Positions 46,748 through 55,592 of a stretch of 64,000 bases of DNA are shown here, in pieces (positions within the stretch are counted from its first letter, which is position 1; the number at the start of each line of letters is the position of its first letter). The translations under genes and the position numbers were made by a program. The notes beneath the pieces were generated by a model. The model was not told the origin of the DNA. It saw nothing but the letters and a program-made list of their open reading frames with translations, and did no database searches. This DNA comes from Spirochaetota bacterium (GTDB taxonomy: Bacteria; Spirochaetota; Brevinematia; DTOW01), in assembly GCA_025061835.1 (NCBI GenBank), contig JANXAC010000001.1, forward strand, positions 1 to 64,000. Direction: 5' to 3'.

Positions 46748-47112
46748 AAAGACCTCTCAACAATCAACAAAATTAAATAAAATTAGTATAATCCTGTATA
46801 AATTTCAAATTTTCTTTCTAGTTTTCAGTAAATTCCAATTTCTAATAGGCGAGTAGTCAATATTCCTGACTTTAATTACGCACCAACTTTAGTTCTGTGC
46901 ATAGAAATAAGACTACACCTAATTATGCCTACACCTGATTCCGAATTTTGGAGTTTGTCATTTAGATCTATTCTCAAAGTAAATTTTAATATCTTCAGTT
47001 TCATAATCTCTGGAATGTGCACATAAAAACATCAAAAGTCTCAAGTCCATACCCTGACTTTGAAATAGATTCTAGAATTTTTTTAAAATTTAAATCAAGA
47101 TGGAGGTTGTAA
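46748..47112 (+). other. Intergenic stretch before dnaN
   Basis: 365 AT-rich bases between the divergent methyltransferase gene and dnaN. No reading frame with a ribosome site, no tRNA and no stable GC hairpin are visible. It presumably holds promoters for both genes, but I cannot assign hexamers with confidence. Confidence 0.4.
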
Positions 47113-48246
47113 ATGAAAATTAAGATACTATCAAAGGATCTAGAAAAACTTTTGAAACCGGTCGTTAAAGCATCATCCTCAAACAAGACATTACAGATAC
47201 TTAATCATATATACTTTGAAGCAAAAGGTGATGAAATAACCATAGTTGGTGCTAATCCTGAATATACAGTAAAAATCGCAGAAAAAGGAGATATTGACGC
47301 AAATGGAAGTTTTCTTATACTTGGCGATAAGTTCTTACAGATAATAAAGTCTCTATCAGATATGGAAATTATAATAACTAGTGAAGATAGTTCTATATCA
47401 ATAAGAGCAGGTGATAGTATCAATTTTTCGCTTCAAACCTTTCCAATTGAAGAGTATCCTAAACAGATACTTGATGTGATTGAAACTACTTACAACTTTG
47501 ATGTCTCTCAAGGCGATATTAAGAAAGCGATAAAGAAACTTATAAAATTCTGTTCTTCTGACGCTTCAATTCAGGCTATCTTTACAGGTTTCTTGTTTGA
47601 CTTGAGAGAAAGTGGAGATCTTACACTCGTTACAACGGATACCAAAAGAATGGGTGTTTATAGGTCATCCTACAAGGCAGAGAAAGATACCAAAAATATA
47701 AAGTTTGTAGTTCCAAAACAGACACTAGAAATTCTCTATGATGCTCTACTAGACGAAGGACCTTTGAATGTTGGAATAAACTATGATGATGACGGTAACG
47801 TCAAGAATGTCGTTTTTAAAGTTCCTTCAATGACAATCTCTTCTTCAGTCATATCTGGAAATTTTCCAAACTACGAGATGGTTATACCTTCAATGCTTAA
47901 TAACTACGCAATCATAAACCGCAAATCGCTTGAAGAAGCAATAAAGAGAGTTTCCATAATATCAGACAAGGAAACAAATAGAGTTATATTTAGTTTTAAT
48001 AGAGACAATCTAAAGATAGAGGTTCAGAATAACATACTAGGCTATGCTCATGAGTTTGTTCCTTGTAGGTATCTTGGTAACCCCGAAAGCGTTCATTTCA
48101 ACTACGAGTTTATACTTGAATATCTATCCGTTTTAGACGCTGAAGAGTTCTACTGGGGATTTAACCATTACGACTCAGGGAATAAGATGTGGTCGGACGA
48201 TGAAAAAGATTTTATATATGTCTGTATGCCATTGAGGAGGACTTGA
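47113..48246 (+). CDS. dnaN: DNA polymerase III sliding clamp, beta subunit
   Basis: Ring-shaped processivity factor, 377 residues in three similar domains (about 1-120, 130-250, 255-377). N-terminus MKIKILSKDLEKLLKPVVKAS and the KKTLQILNHIYFEA-like SSNKTLQILNHIYFEA are typical. The C-terminus FIYVCMPLRRT matches the conserved (M/V)PMR(L/I) end in position. The ribosome site is GGAGG. The stop overlaps the ATG of efp (TGATG), which shows coupling. dnaA and recF, common neighbours, are absent, and an origin is not evident here. Confidence 0.95.
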   Translation: MKIKILSKDLEKLLKPVVKASSSNKTLQILNHIYFEAKGDEITIVGANPEYTVKIAEKGDIDANGSFLILGDKFLQIIKSLSDMEIIITSEDSSISIRAGDSINFSLQTFPIEEYPKQILDVIETTYNFDVSQGDIKKAIKKLIKFCSSDASIQAIFTGFLFDLRESGDLTLVTTDTKRMGVYRSSYKAEKDTKNIKFVVPKQTLEILYDALLDEGPLNVGINYDDDGNVKNVVFKVPSMTISSSVISGNFPNYEMVIPSMLNNYAIINRKSLEEAIKRVSIISDKETNRVIFSFNRDNLKIEVQNNILGYAHEFVPCRYLGNPESVHFNYEFILEYLSVLDAEEFYWGFNHYDSGNKMWSDDEKDFIYVCMPLRRT

Positions 48247-48812
48247 TGCCAGGCGTTGAAGCAGCATCTTTGAGGAGAAACAATATCGTTTTTATTGATG
48301 GTAAGTATTACCTCGTAATTGACAACCAACATATAAAACTGGGAAGAGGTGGTGCAAACTCAAGACTCAAACTAAAATCAATTGAGACAGGAAATATTAT
48401 TGAGAAAACCTTCGGTTCAGATACTCTTATAGAGAAACCAGATGTTGAAATAAAGGAAATGAGTGTTGTTTATATTGATCAGGACAATATAAGTGTGATG
48501 GATAACGACACATACGAACAGTATGAGATAACAAAACAGGCTTTAGGTGATACACTATTATACGTCAAGGAAGGAGTTAATGTTACTGGATATATTAACA
48601 ACGGTAGAATAATAACTATACTTCCTCCAGACTTTATAGAACTTGAGGTAGTGGATACAGATCCAGGACTGAGGGGGGACACAGTAAGTGGCGGGTCAAA
48701 ACCTGCTAAACTTGAGACAGGTCTAGTGATCCAGGTTCCCTTATTCGTTCAGATAGGTGACAAGGTAAAGGTTGATACAAGAGATAATAGGTATGTAGAG
48801 AGAGTTAAATGA
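48246..48812 (+). CDS. efp: Elongation factor P
   Basis: Relieves ribosome stalling at polyproline stretches. 188 residues in the usual three beta domains: KOW-like domain 1 (about 1-65), domain 2 (66-128) and domain 3 (129-188, with PPDFIELEVVDTDPGLRGDT and GLVIQVPLFVQIGDKVKVDTR). The functional loop of domain 1 reads KLGRGGA. Arg-34 occupies the place of E. coli Lys-34, and the preceding Pro is Leu, so lysylation by EpmA cannot occur. Ribosome site GAGGAGG lies in the end of dnaN. The start overlaps the dnaN stop (TGATG) and the stop overlaps the next ATG (ATGA). Confidence 0.96.
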   Translation: MPGVEAASLRRNNIVFIDGKYYLVIDNQHIKLGRGGANSRLKLKSIETGNIIEKTFGSDTLIEKPDVEIKEMSVVYIDQDNISVMDNDTYEQYEITKQALGDTLLYVKEGVNVTGYINNGRIITILPPDFIELEVVDTDPGLRGDTVSGGSKPAKLETGLVIQVPLFVQIGDKVKVDTRDNRYVERVK

Positions 48813-50110
48813 TATTCAGAAAAGTAGTTTTACTCATAGCAGGAAGGTATATTAACTTCTCTGGTAGAGATGTGATATCAAAAATCTCGCTAGTTGCTTT
48901 TCTTTCTATCATTGTTGGGGTAGCAACCTCTGTTGTCGTTCTTTCAATCACTAACGGTTTCAGGGAAGATTTAAAGGAGAAGATGATCGGCAAGGAATCT
49001 CATATATCGGTCGTGGGAAGAGGACTTGGTATAAAGGACTACGAATTCTTTATCAATGACATAAAAACAAACTTCTCTTGGGTCAGGGAAGCAGAACCAT
49101 ATTACCAGGGTCAGGGACTTTTGAGGCGCTGGGGTGATAACATTCAAGGAACTCTGATAATGGGAATTACTACAAATTCAATAGATAGATACAGAAAGCA
49201 TTTTAAACTACTAAAAGGTAGCTATAACCTAAAAAGAGGTGAGATACTCCTTGCTGAAACACTCGCTTATAACTTGAGGGCATACATAGGTGCGGAGATT
49301 GAGGTTATAGTTAAACCACCTATTGAAGGACAACTACCTAGGATAAGGACTTTCGTTGTCAAAGGAATATTTTCAACGGGGTACGGAGAGTATGATAGTA
49401 TTCTTTCAGTTGTTTTGCTTGAAGATGCTCAGTCTATCTTTCAAGTTGGCAGACTTGCTTACGGCATAAGTGTGATGGTTGATGATGTTGAAAAGGTCAA
49501 ACAATACAAGTACCAGATACTCAACAAGTATTCAGGTGGGTTTATTGTTCTAACTTGGCAAGAATTGAATAGAAATCTCTTTGAAGCGATGTATAACCAG
49601 AAAACTGTAATGATGTTAGTTCTTTTTCTGTTCTTTATTGTTGTATCCTTTGGTATAATTGGCACTATGATGTCGCTCACACTTGACAAGAAATCCGAGA
49701 TTGCTATCCTTAAGGCAATAGGAATGCGAAATGTTGATATTCTAAACATATTCGTAATATCTGGTGGATTACTTGGGATGGTCGGTAGTATGTTTGGACT
49801 TATCGTAGGCGTTCTGATTTCAATAAATCTTGAAGAGATTACACTAGGTATTGAAGACTTTATAAACTATGTCATCTTCAATCTATCCTACCCAGTCGCT
49901 AAGCTAATAACTCCTAACATAATGTATCCAGAGAAGTTTGAATTCTTTAAGAGTAATGTATATTACATAAAATCGTTTCCATCAAAGGTTGAGTTCTGGG
50001 ACTTGTTTTTCATATCTGTGTTCGCTACTACTGTATCAATATTATCTGGTCTCGTTCCAGCATTGAGAGCATCCAAACTCAAACCATCAGAGATACTTAG
50101 AAACGAATAA
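48809..50110 (+). CDS. lolC: Lipoprotein-releasing ABC permease, LolC/LolE family
   Basis: 433 residues. Extracts lipoproteins from the inner membrane for transfer outward. One N-terminal membrane helix (SLVAFLSIIVGVATSVVVLSITNG), a periplasmic domain of about 220 residues, and three C-terminal helices with the FtsX-type motif GIIGTMMSLTLDKKSEIAILKAIGM near 283-307. The C-terminal SGLVPALRASKLKPSEILRNE is typical for the family. LolD, the ATPase partner, is not adjacent. It overlaps efp by 4 bases (ATGA). Confidence 0.9.
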   Translation: MIFRKVVLLIAGRYINFSGRDVISKISLVAFLSIIVGVATSVVVLSITNGFREDLKEKMIGKESHISVVGRGLGIKDYEFFINDIKTNFSWVREAEPYYQGQGLLRRWGDNIQGTLIMGITTNSIDRYRKHFKLLKGSYNLKRGEILLAETLAYNLRAYIGAEIEVIVKPPIEGQLPRIRTFVVKGIFSTGYGEYDSILSVVLLEDAQSIFQVGRLAYGISVMVDDVEKVKQYKYQILNKYSGGFIVLTWQELNRNLFEAMYNQKTVMMLVLFLFFIVVSFGIIGTMMSLTLDKKSEIAILKAIGMRNVDILNIFVISGGLLGMVGSMFGLIVGVLISINLEEITLGIEDFINYVIFNLSYPVAKLITPNIMYPEKFEFFKSNVYYIKSFPSKVEFWDLFFISVFATTVSILSGLVPALRASKLKPSEILRNE

Positions 50111-50151
50111 ATTTGAAAAAAACATTTGTCTTGAAAAACAATTAACTGAAA

Positions 50152-50430
50152 ATGCTTATAGGAACTATCAGGCTACATTTGTATCTTGATACAAAAACAC
50201 TAAAAGAAAAAAGAAGGATAATATCAAGTTTGAAAGAAAAGACAAGGAATAAGTTCAATGCATCTATAGCAGAGGTTGACTACAACGATGATCACAGTAA
50301 TGCAGTTATAGGAATAGCGGTTGTTTCCAACGATGGCAACTATCTGAATTCGGTCTTATACTCAATACTTGACTTTATAAACAAAGAATTTCCAACTATT
50401 GTAGGTGACTACCAAGTTGAGATAATATGA
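50152..50430 (+). CDS. DUF503 family protein (YlxP-like)
   Basis: 92 residues. The sequence GTIRLHLYLDTKTLKEKRRIISSLKEKTRNKFNASIAEVD and following IGIAVVSNDGNYLNSVLYSILDFI matches the YlxP/DUF503 family, small ferredoxin-like proteins. These often sit near infB, rbfA and nusA in other bacteria; the function is unproven. Here it lies 41 bases after the Lol permease and overlaps comEC by 4 bases. Confidence 0.88.
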   Translation: MLIGTIRLHLYLDTKTLKEKRRIISSLKEKTRNKFNASIAEVDYNDDHSNAVIGIAVVSNDGNYLNSVLYSILDFINKEFPTIVGDYQVEII

Positions 50431-51992
50431 TATATCTTCTATTTCTTTTCATATCTATACTCGTTGGAGCCGGGCTTGGTGTGTTCCTATCAACATACTA
50501 CTATCCTCAAATGCCATCACTGGAGGTCCTGAAGAATTTCTATACCGTTCTACCTTTCTTTCTAGTTCCAATCATCCTAGGTCTTGTGTTCAGATTGAGA
50601 GCAATACTTATAATGACGTTGATTGTTCTCATAGGTTTCTTGTCATTTTGCTATTCAACAATAGTTTCAAAAAACAGGTTAGATACTATCCTGACAACAC
50701 CTTCACAAAACTTTATAGTCGGCACTGTGTCAGTGAGTTTTCTAAACAAGATATTCATAAATGTATCAAACTACACAGTGGTTGTTTATCTAAGAGATTT
50801 TGATTATGAATATACTTCATTGGGATCACAGGTTCTGATATCAGGTAGGGCAAAGCATACCTACTCTTACCTAACGAATAAGAATATGTATGGATATTTC
50901 CTATATCTCTTTAAAAACAACATACCCTTCGTAGTTTATTCAAAAGATGATACCGTAGGTGAAGTTATAATCCCCGATTCTGTTTTTTTGAACTCTGTCA
51001 ATACCATAAGGCAGGACATATACAATAAGTTTTCCGAATACTTACCACACACTAGTTTTCTATCTTCATCTCTTATAATGGGGGAGTCTTCTGAAATATC
51101 AAAAGAATTTATGGAGAGTATAAGACTTTCAGGTGTCTCACATATATTCTCCGTATCAGGATTCCATGTTAGTATAATTGTAATTGCTTTTGTCATATTC
51201 TTAAGCCTGATGAGGATACCTAAATTTGTTCAGTTCATTGTAATCTCTATCTTTCTTGCTGGTTATAGTCTTATAGTTGGTCTTAAACCCCCTGTTGTTA
51301 GAGCATCAGTACTAGCATCAATAATACTTCTTGTAAGATCATTTAGTCTAAAACCAAACTATCTCAACATAACTCTAATAGTAGGCGTCATTATGCTAAT
51401 GATTGACCCACTGCTATCTGTTGATGTTGGATTCATTCTATCTTTTCTCGCTATCATAAGCATAATATTATTCACAAAATATGTTGATGATGTGTTTATA
51501 TTCTACCTTAACAAACTAAACATTGAACCAAGCAAACAAGTTAAGAATATAATAAGTCTATTTTCAGTCTCACTAACTGCTGTAATATTCACTCTACCGG
51601 TTGTAATTATGTGGTTCGGTGAATCACCACTTATGGGAATATTTTCATCCATTGTGTTAGTTCCTCTATCTTCATTAAATATCATATATGGTGTCGTAGC
51701 GTATCTAGTATCTTTATTATCATCTACATTAGGTGAGATAATGTTTAGAGGATTAAATCTAATCAATTTAATATTCATCATTATAACCCAAATGTTTGCT
51801 AGTGTTGATTTGTCAGTTAGTTTAAGATTGGGATCCCCTTTCACAATAGGATTATTGATACTTGCTTATTATGCAATAGTTGTGTTTTTATACCTGTTCA
51901 TAGCAAATCCCAGATTACTACTTTCTTTTATCAAAAGAGTTTTTAGGACAAACTATTTTGACACTTCTAGTGTTCAAAAACTATCTCCATAG
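50427..51992 (+). CDS. comEC: ComEC/Rec2 family competence membrane protein, short form
   Basis: 521 residues. The family conducts single-stranded DNA across the inner membrane during natural transformation. The N-terminal part (1-180) has two helices and a DUF4131/OB-like domain (FIVGTVSVSFLNKIFINVS). The Competence domain lies about 210-470, with LIMGESSEISKEFMESIRLSGVSHIFSVSGFHVSII near 215-250 and GLKPPVVRASVLASI. The C-terminal metallo-beta-lactamase domain of long ComEC proteins is absent. No other com gene is in view. Coupled to DUF503 by a 4-base overlap. Confidence 0.9.
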   Translation: MIYLLFLFISILVGAGLGVFLSTYYYPQMPSLEVLKNFYTVLPFFLVPIILGLVFRLRAILIMTLIVLIGFLSFCYSTIVSKNRLDTILTTPSQNFIVGTVSVSFLNKIFINVSNYTVVVYLRDFDYEYTSLGSQVLISGRAKHTYSYLTNKNMYGYFLYLFKNNIPFVVYSKDDTVGEVIIPDSVFLNSVNTIRQDIYNKFSEYLPHTSFLSSSLIMGESSEISKEFMESIRLSGVSHIFSVSGFHVSIIVIAFVIFLSLMRIPKFVQFIVISIFLAGYSLIVGLKPPVVRASVLASIILLVRSFSLKPNYLNITLIVGVIMLMIDPLLSVDVGFILSFLAIISIILFTKYVDDVFIFYLNKLNIEPSKQVKNIISLFSVSLTAVIFTLPVVIMWFGESPLMGIFSSIVLVPLSSLNIIYGVVAYLVSLLSSTLGEIMFRGLNLINLIFIIITQMFASVDLSVSLRLGSPFTIGLLILAYYAIVVFLYLFIANPRLLLSFIKRVFRTNYFDTSSVQKLSP

Positions 51993-52170
51993 TTGAATAC
52001 AGAGTATCACTAGAATAAAAGATTACATTGTAATCACCTAACAAAGAGTGTCAAGTTGTCTTGAAGACAGACGCTTTCATACTTCATTCATCATCAACCT
52101 ATTGAGAGGTTAAAGGGGATTTTTGAATACTAAACAATCAAGATATTATAATTTTTTTAGAGGTTAAGGT

Positions 52171-52512
52171 ATGTTTATAAAAAACATAACTCTCGGGATC
52201 TTTGGAAACATCTTATTTCCACTATCTTATCTCTTGACTAATAACTCGCAGTTGCTAATATATGGTCTCTTGGTAAGCTTTTCACTAATATTATTTTACT
52301 TTGTAAATGTATATGTGATAGGCAAGAGAAGGACATTTTTTACGATAACATCCTCTTGGGTCATGATACTTTCTTTGGCGCTACCAGTTAGTTTTTTATT
52401 AAATGGTGATACAAAAACTATTCTTCAATACATTGGAATATCGTCACTCTCACTAGGATGGTTTATGACATTATACGAAACAATAGCAAGTCAGACATTT
52501 AAAGGACATTAA
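52171..52512 (+). CDS. Small four-helix membrane protein of unknown function
   Basis: 113 residues with about four hydrophobic segments (ITLGIFGNILFPLSYLL, LLIYGLLVSFSLILFYFVNVYVI, SWVMILSLALPVSFLL, YIGISSLSLGWFMTLYE). I recognise no family. The ribosome site is AGAGGTTAAGGT, close to the ATG. Its end overlaps the convergent aroB by 4 bases. Hydrophobic composition and a proper ribosome site argue for a real gene. Confidence 0.65.
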   Translation: MFIKNITLGIFGNILFPLSYLLTNNSQLLIYGLLVSFSLILFYFVNVYVIGKRRTFFTITSSWVMILSLALPVSFLLNGDTKTILQYIGISSLSLGWFMTLYETIASQTFKGH

Positions 52513-53621
52513 TTAACTGATTTTATTGCTTCAATTATTTGCTGTGGTTCTACCGTTAATGTGAAAGTTTCCACCATTTCACCTATGGTTCTAGGAAGAG
52601 ACATATTAATGTTGAATTTGATAGACTTCTTATCTCCCTTCATTAGTTCTATTAACTTAATGATATCCTTATCGTTCAACTTATATTTTATATCTCTTAA
52701 GTTCGTAGGCAATTGGTAATCCTCAAGAATTTTCAATATACTCACATAGTCTTCATCAGACAAAATACCAATATTTCTTGATATAAGAGATTCAACACTC
52801 ATACCAACGCTTACAGCAAACCCATGTAGAACTTTATAGTTTGACATTGTCTCAATAGCATGTCCAATAGTATGACCAAAATTGAGGATTTTGCGAAGAC
52901 CAGTTTCTTTTTCATCTTTCTCAACAACTTCCTTCTTTATCCTACAACTCCATTCTATAACTTTTACCAAAGATTCATAATTCTTTGAGATAATACTACC
53001 TTTGTTCTGACTCAAAAATTCAAACAACTCTCTGTCTCTTATTATTGAATGCTTAATTATCTCAACCAAACCATTTCTGAACTGAACTTCTGGTAGAGTA
53101 TCAAGAAAAGATACATCTATTATAACTGCCTTAGGCTGATGGAATGCACCTATCGTATTTTTGCCGTAAGGTGTATCTATACCTACCTTACCACCTATTG
53201 AACTATCCACCATACTCAAAAGTGTAGTCGGAACTAGGATGAAATTTATACCTCTTAGATAAGTTGCAGCCACGAAACCTGAAATATCACCTACAACCCC
53301 TCCACCAAAACCTATTATCAAACCTTTGCGGTCTATGTTTAACTTAAACATCTCATTCTCAATATATTCTTTTGTTTTTCTATCCTTAAACTTCTCTCCA
53401 CTTGGTATAACTATAGTGCTAACAGGTATATTCCATTCTTGTATATTCTTAATAACATAATTTAAATGAAGGCTTGAGATAATACTATCTGTTATTATGA
53501 CTATATGTGAAGGAGTAAGCCTATTAACCTCCTCCTTGAGATTATCAAAGATTTTATTACCTATGTATATAGGGTATGATAAGTCTTCGTTTCTAAAAAT
53601 ATTTATAGAAAGTCTTATCAT
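52509..53621 (-). CDS. aroB: 3-dehydroquinate synthase
   Basis: Second step of the shikimate pathway, turning DAHP into 3-dehydroquinate with NAD and a divalent metal. 370 residues. NAD loop GFGGGVVGDISGFVAATYLRGI near 104-124, VPTTLLSMVDSSIGGKVGIDTPYGKNTIGAFHQP near 131-165, and metal ligands in NGLVEIIKHSII near 184 and LNFGHTIGHAIE near 245. The ATG follows the ilvN stop by one base, so the two are co-transcribed. Confidence 0.96.
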   Translation of the reverse strand: MIRLSINIFRNEDLSYPIYIGNKIFDNLKEEVNRLTPSHIVIITDSIISSLHLNYVIKNIQEWNIPVSTIVIPSGEKFKDRKTKEYIENEMFKLNIDRKGLIIGFGGGVVGDISGFVAATYLRGINFILVPTTLLSMVDSSIGGKVGIDTPYGKNTIGAFHQPKAVIIDVSFLDTLPEVQFRNGLVEIIKHSIIRDRELFEFLSQNKGSIISKNYESLVKVIEWSCRIKKEVVEKDEKETGLRKILNFGHTIGHAIETMSNYKVLHGFAVSVGMSVESLISRNIGILSDEDYVSILKILEDYQLPTNLRDIKYKLNDKDIIKLIELMKGDKKSIKFNINMSLPRTIGEMVETFTLTVEPQQIIEAIKSVN

Positions 53622-53622
53622 C

Positions 53623-54123
53623 TTACTTTTTTTCTTTCTTTTCTAGGTAGAGACCTCTTTCAAGGGCAACTTTACCAGTCCTAGCCATCTCAATTATACC
53701 ATAAGATTTCATAAGTTCAATAAATCCTTCCACTTTCTCACTTGCTCCTGTGATCTCAACAACGAGTGAGTTATGAGCAACATCAACAACCTTCGCTTTG
53801 AAAACATCAACAATCTCTATAACCTCACCCCTTCTTTCTTTTGGTATAGCAATTCTAAGAAGTGCTAGTTCTCTTTCAACCCTAGGTGATTCGGTAATGT
53901 CCTTTACTTTAACAGTCTCAACCAACTTGGCAAGCTGCTTCCTAACTTGTTCCGCTGTTCTCTCATCCTCATCTACAACTATTGTCATAACTGAAACTTC
54001 TGGATCTTCCGTCTCTCCTACTGATAAACTCTTTATGTTAAAACCCCTAGCACTAAAAAGACCTGAAACTCTCGCTAGTACTCCAACACTGTTTTCAACT
54101 AACACAACTATCGTTCTTTCCAT
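53623..54123 (-). CDS. ilvN: Acetolactate synthase, small regulatory subunit
   Basis: Regulates the first step of branched-chain amino acid synthesis. 166 residues from the ATG at 54123; a TTG 12 bases upstream is also possible. The N-terminal ACT domain has RTIVVLVENSVGVLARVSGLFSARGFNIKSLSVG (about 1-75). The C-terminal part (about 80-160) has ERELALLRIAIP, AKVVDVAHNSLVVEITGA and YGIIEMARTGKVALERG, all typical of IlvN/IlvH. The catalytic subunit ilvB is not adjacent, which is unusual. One base separates it from aroB. Confidence 0.95.
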   Translation of the reverse strand: MERTIVVLVENSVGVLARVSGLFSARGFNIKSLSVGETEDPEVSVMTIVVDEDERTAEQVRKQLAKLVETVKVKDITESPRVERELALLRIAIPKERRGEVIEIVDVFKAKVVDVAHNSLVVEITGASEKVEGFIELMKSYGIIEMARTGKVALERGLYLEKKEKK

Positions 54124-54416
54124 ACACAACTTCAACGCCCCTAGATTAAGTATTATATTAATACACCCTTGTTTTCAATTAAACCAATCAACAAGTAGTA
54201 TGTTGTCTATCAAAAAACACTTTAGATGGATTAAACAACATATTGAGTTAATTCATATATCAGAACTTATCCTTTATGAGAAATACAAAATAATAAAACT
54301 ACAAACACCTAGTTGATAAAACCTTAAAATTCAAATTTCAAAATCCTGAATATGATGTTTCAATTCATATAGAATTACTCCAGAAGATGGATTACTTTTT
54401 CAAGCAGGAGGTTTGA

Positions 54417-55274
54417 ATGAGAGGAGTTATACTATGCGCTGGGTATGGAAGTAGATTCTTTCCTATAACTAAAACTATTCCTAAAGAGATGCTACCGTTA
54501 TACAACTTACCGTCAATCCATTTCGCTATTCAAGAATTTATGGATGCTGGTATCAAAGAGATTGTGATCGTAACAAGTAGGCGTAAGAAGTCTTTGGATG
54601 ACTACTTTGATATTGAATTTGAACTTGAGACTTTCTTTAAAGACACTGACAAGTCAAGACTACTCAAACCTTACGATGTTAAGATCGCTTTTGTAAGGCA
54701 GAAGCAGATGAAAGGAGTTGGTGATGCTCTTCTAGAAGCAGGAAATTTCATAGGAGAGAATGAGTTTATACTACTCTACCCGGATGATATCGTAATATCA
54801 AACCCTTCTTTAAGTAAAAGGCTCGTTGAGGTTTATAGAAAAACTGGTAAGAATGTCTTATCGCTTCTTGACAAGACTGGTGAGGATGTATCTAGGTTCG
54901 GTGTTGCTAGAATTACAAAAAGAAACGGTGAAATTTTTGAAGTAGGAGGTATAGTAGAGAAGCCAAATAAAGGCAGTGAACCGTCAAGTTATATAACGAT
55001 TGGTAGATACCTTTTCACTCCAGAAGTGCTACACTTACTCAAGAAAGAGTGGCACATGTTCGGTAGAGAAGGAGAGTTTTATCACATATCCTCAATAAAC
55101 AGATTGTGTGCTGATGGCAAGGTCGTAGGGATTGAGGTAAATAAAAGTGAATTCTTTGACACTGGAACTCCGAATGAGTATGTAAAATCATTCATAAGGT
55201 ATGCTTTGGAATTTTCCGAAGATAGATTAGAGATAAGAAATTGGTTAAAAGAATATATAGAGAAGCTCTCGTAA
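54417..55274 (+). CDS. galU: UTP--glucose-1-phosphate uridylyltransferase
   Basis: Makes UDP-glucose from UTP and glucose-1-phosphate. 285 residues, standard length. The nucleotide-binding start is LCAGYGSRFFPITKTIPKEMLPL. Other landmarks: VIVTSRRKKSLDDYFD, FVRQKQMKGVGDALLEA, LLYPDDIVI (Mg-binding Asp near 122), GVARITKRNGEIFEVGGIVEKP and ITIGRYLFTPEVL. Ribosome site GGAGG. It supplies UDP-glucose for the ugd/uxs pair located 14 kb away. A hairpin overlaps its stop codon. Confidence 0.97.
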   Translation: MRGVILCAGYGSRFFPITKTIPKEMLPLYNLPSIHFAIQEFMDAGIKEIVIVTSRRKKSLDDYFDIEFELETFFKDTDKSRLLKPYDVKIAFVRQKQMKGVGDALLEAGNFIGENEFILLYPDDIVISNPSLSKRLVEVYRKTGKNVLSLLDKTGEDVSRFGVARITKRNGEIFEVGGIVEKPNKGSEPSSYITIGRYLFTPEVLHLLKKEWHMFGREGEFYHISSINRLCADGKVVGIEVNKSEFFDTGTPNEYVKSFIRYALEFSEDRLEIRNWLKEYIEKLS

Positions 55275-55290
55275 GAGAGCCTCTCTTTAT
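55265..55290 (+). terminator. Terminator of galU
   Basis: GCTCTC-GTAA-GAGAGC stem overlapping the galU stop codon, followed by CTCTCTTTAT. The stem is compact and GC-rich, but the T run is interrupted. Confidence 0.6.
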
Positions 55291-55315
55291 AGGAATTTAT
55301 ACAAGCGGTAGGGAA

Positions 55316-55540
55316 TTAGTAGTTTTGGTGCGAACAATTACTTCTTTGATCTTCTTCATTTTTTTCTTCTTGATTTTCTGGGTCTCCACGGATTTTTGTA
55401 AAAATTATTGAAGCAAGTTGAGATGTTACATAATCAATGTAAGATGGGTCACGTATTTTACTCCGCAGTTCCCTGATCTCCTCCTCCGTGAGCCTTGAAC
55501 GGAGGCGATTTTTAGACTGCCTCACTCTCACTCTGGACAT
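55316..55540 (-). CDS. Small basic/acidic protein of unknown function
   Basis: 74 residues: an Arg-rich N-terminus (MSRVRVRQSKNRLRSR), a helical middle (LTEEEIRELRSKIRDPSYIDYVTSQLASIIFTKI) and a Glu/Asn tail. The ATG has a strong ribosome site (AAAGGAGGGACAAGG), which supports expression. No family is recognised. It follows the YraN-like gene on the same strand after 52 bases that include a small hairpin. Confidence 0.65.
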   Translation of the reverse strand: MSRVRVRQSKNRLRSRLTEEEIRELRSKIRDPSYIDYVTSQLASIIFTKIRGDPENQEEKNEEDQRSNCSHQNY

Positions 55541-55567
55541 CCTTGTCCCTCCTTTAGTTTATTTTCC

Positions 55568-55583
55568 AGGAACATCCTTGTTC
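55568..55583 (-). other. Palindrome between the YraN-like gene and the 74-residue protein
   Basis: GGAACA-TCCT-TGTTCC, a six-pair inverted repeat without a T run. It lies 28 bases ahead of the ATG of the 74-residue protein. Could be an RNA hairpin between cistrons or a protein-binding site. Confidence 0.35.
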
Positions 55584-55592
55584 CCTAGTTTT

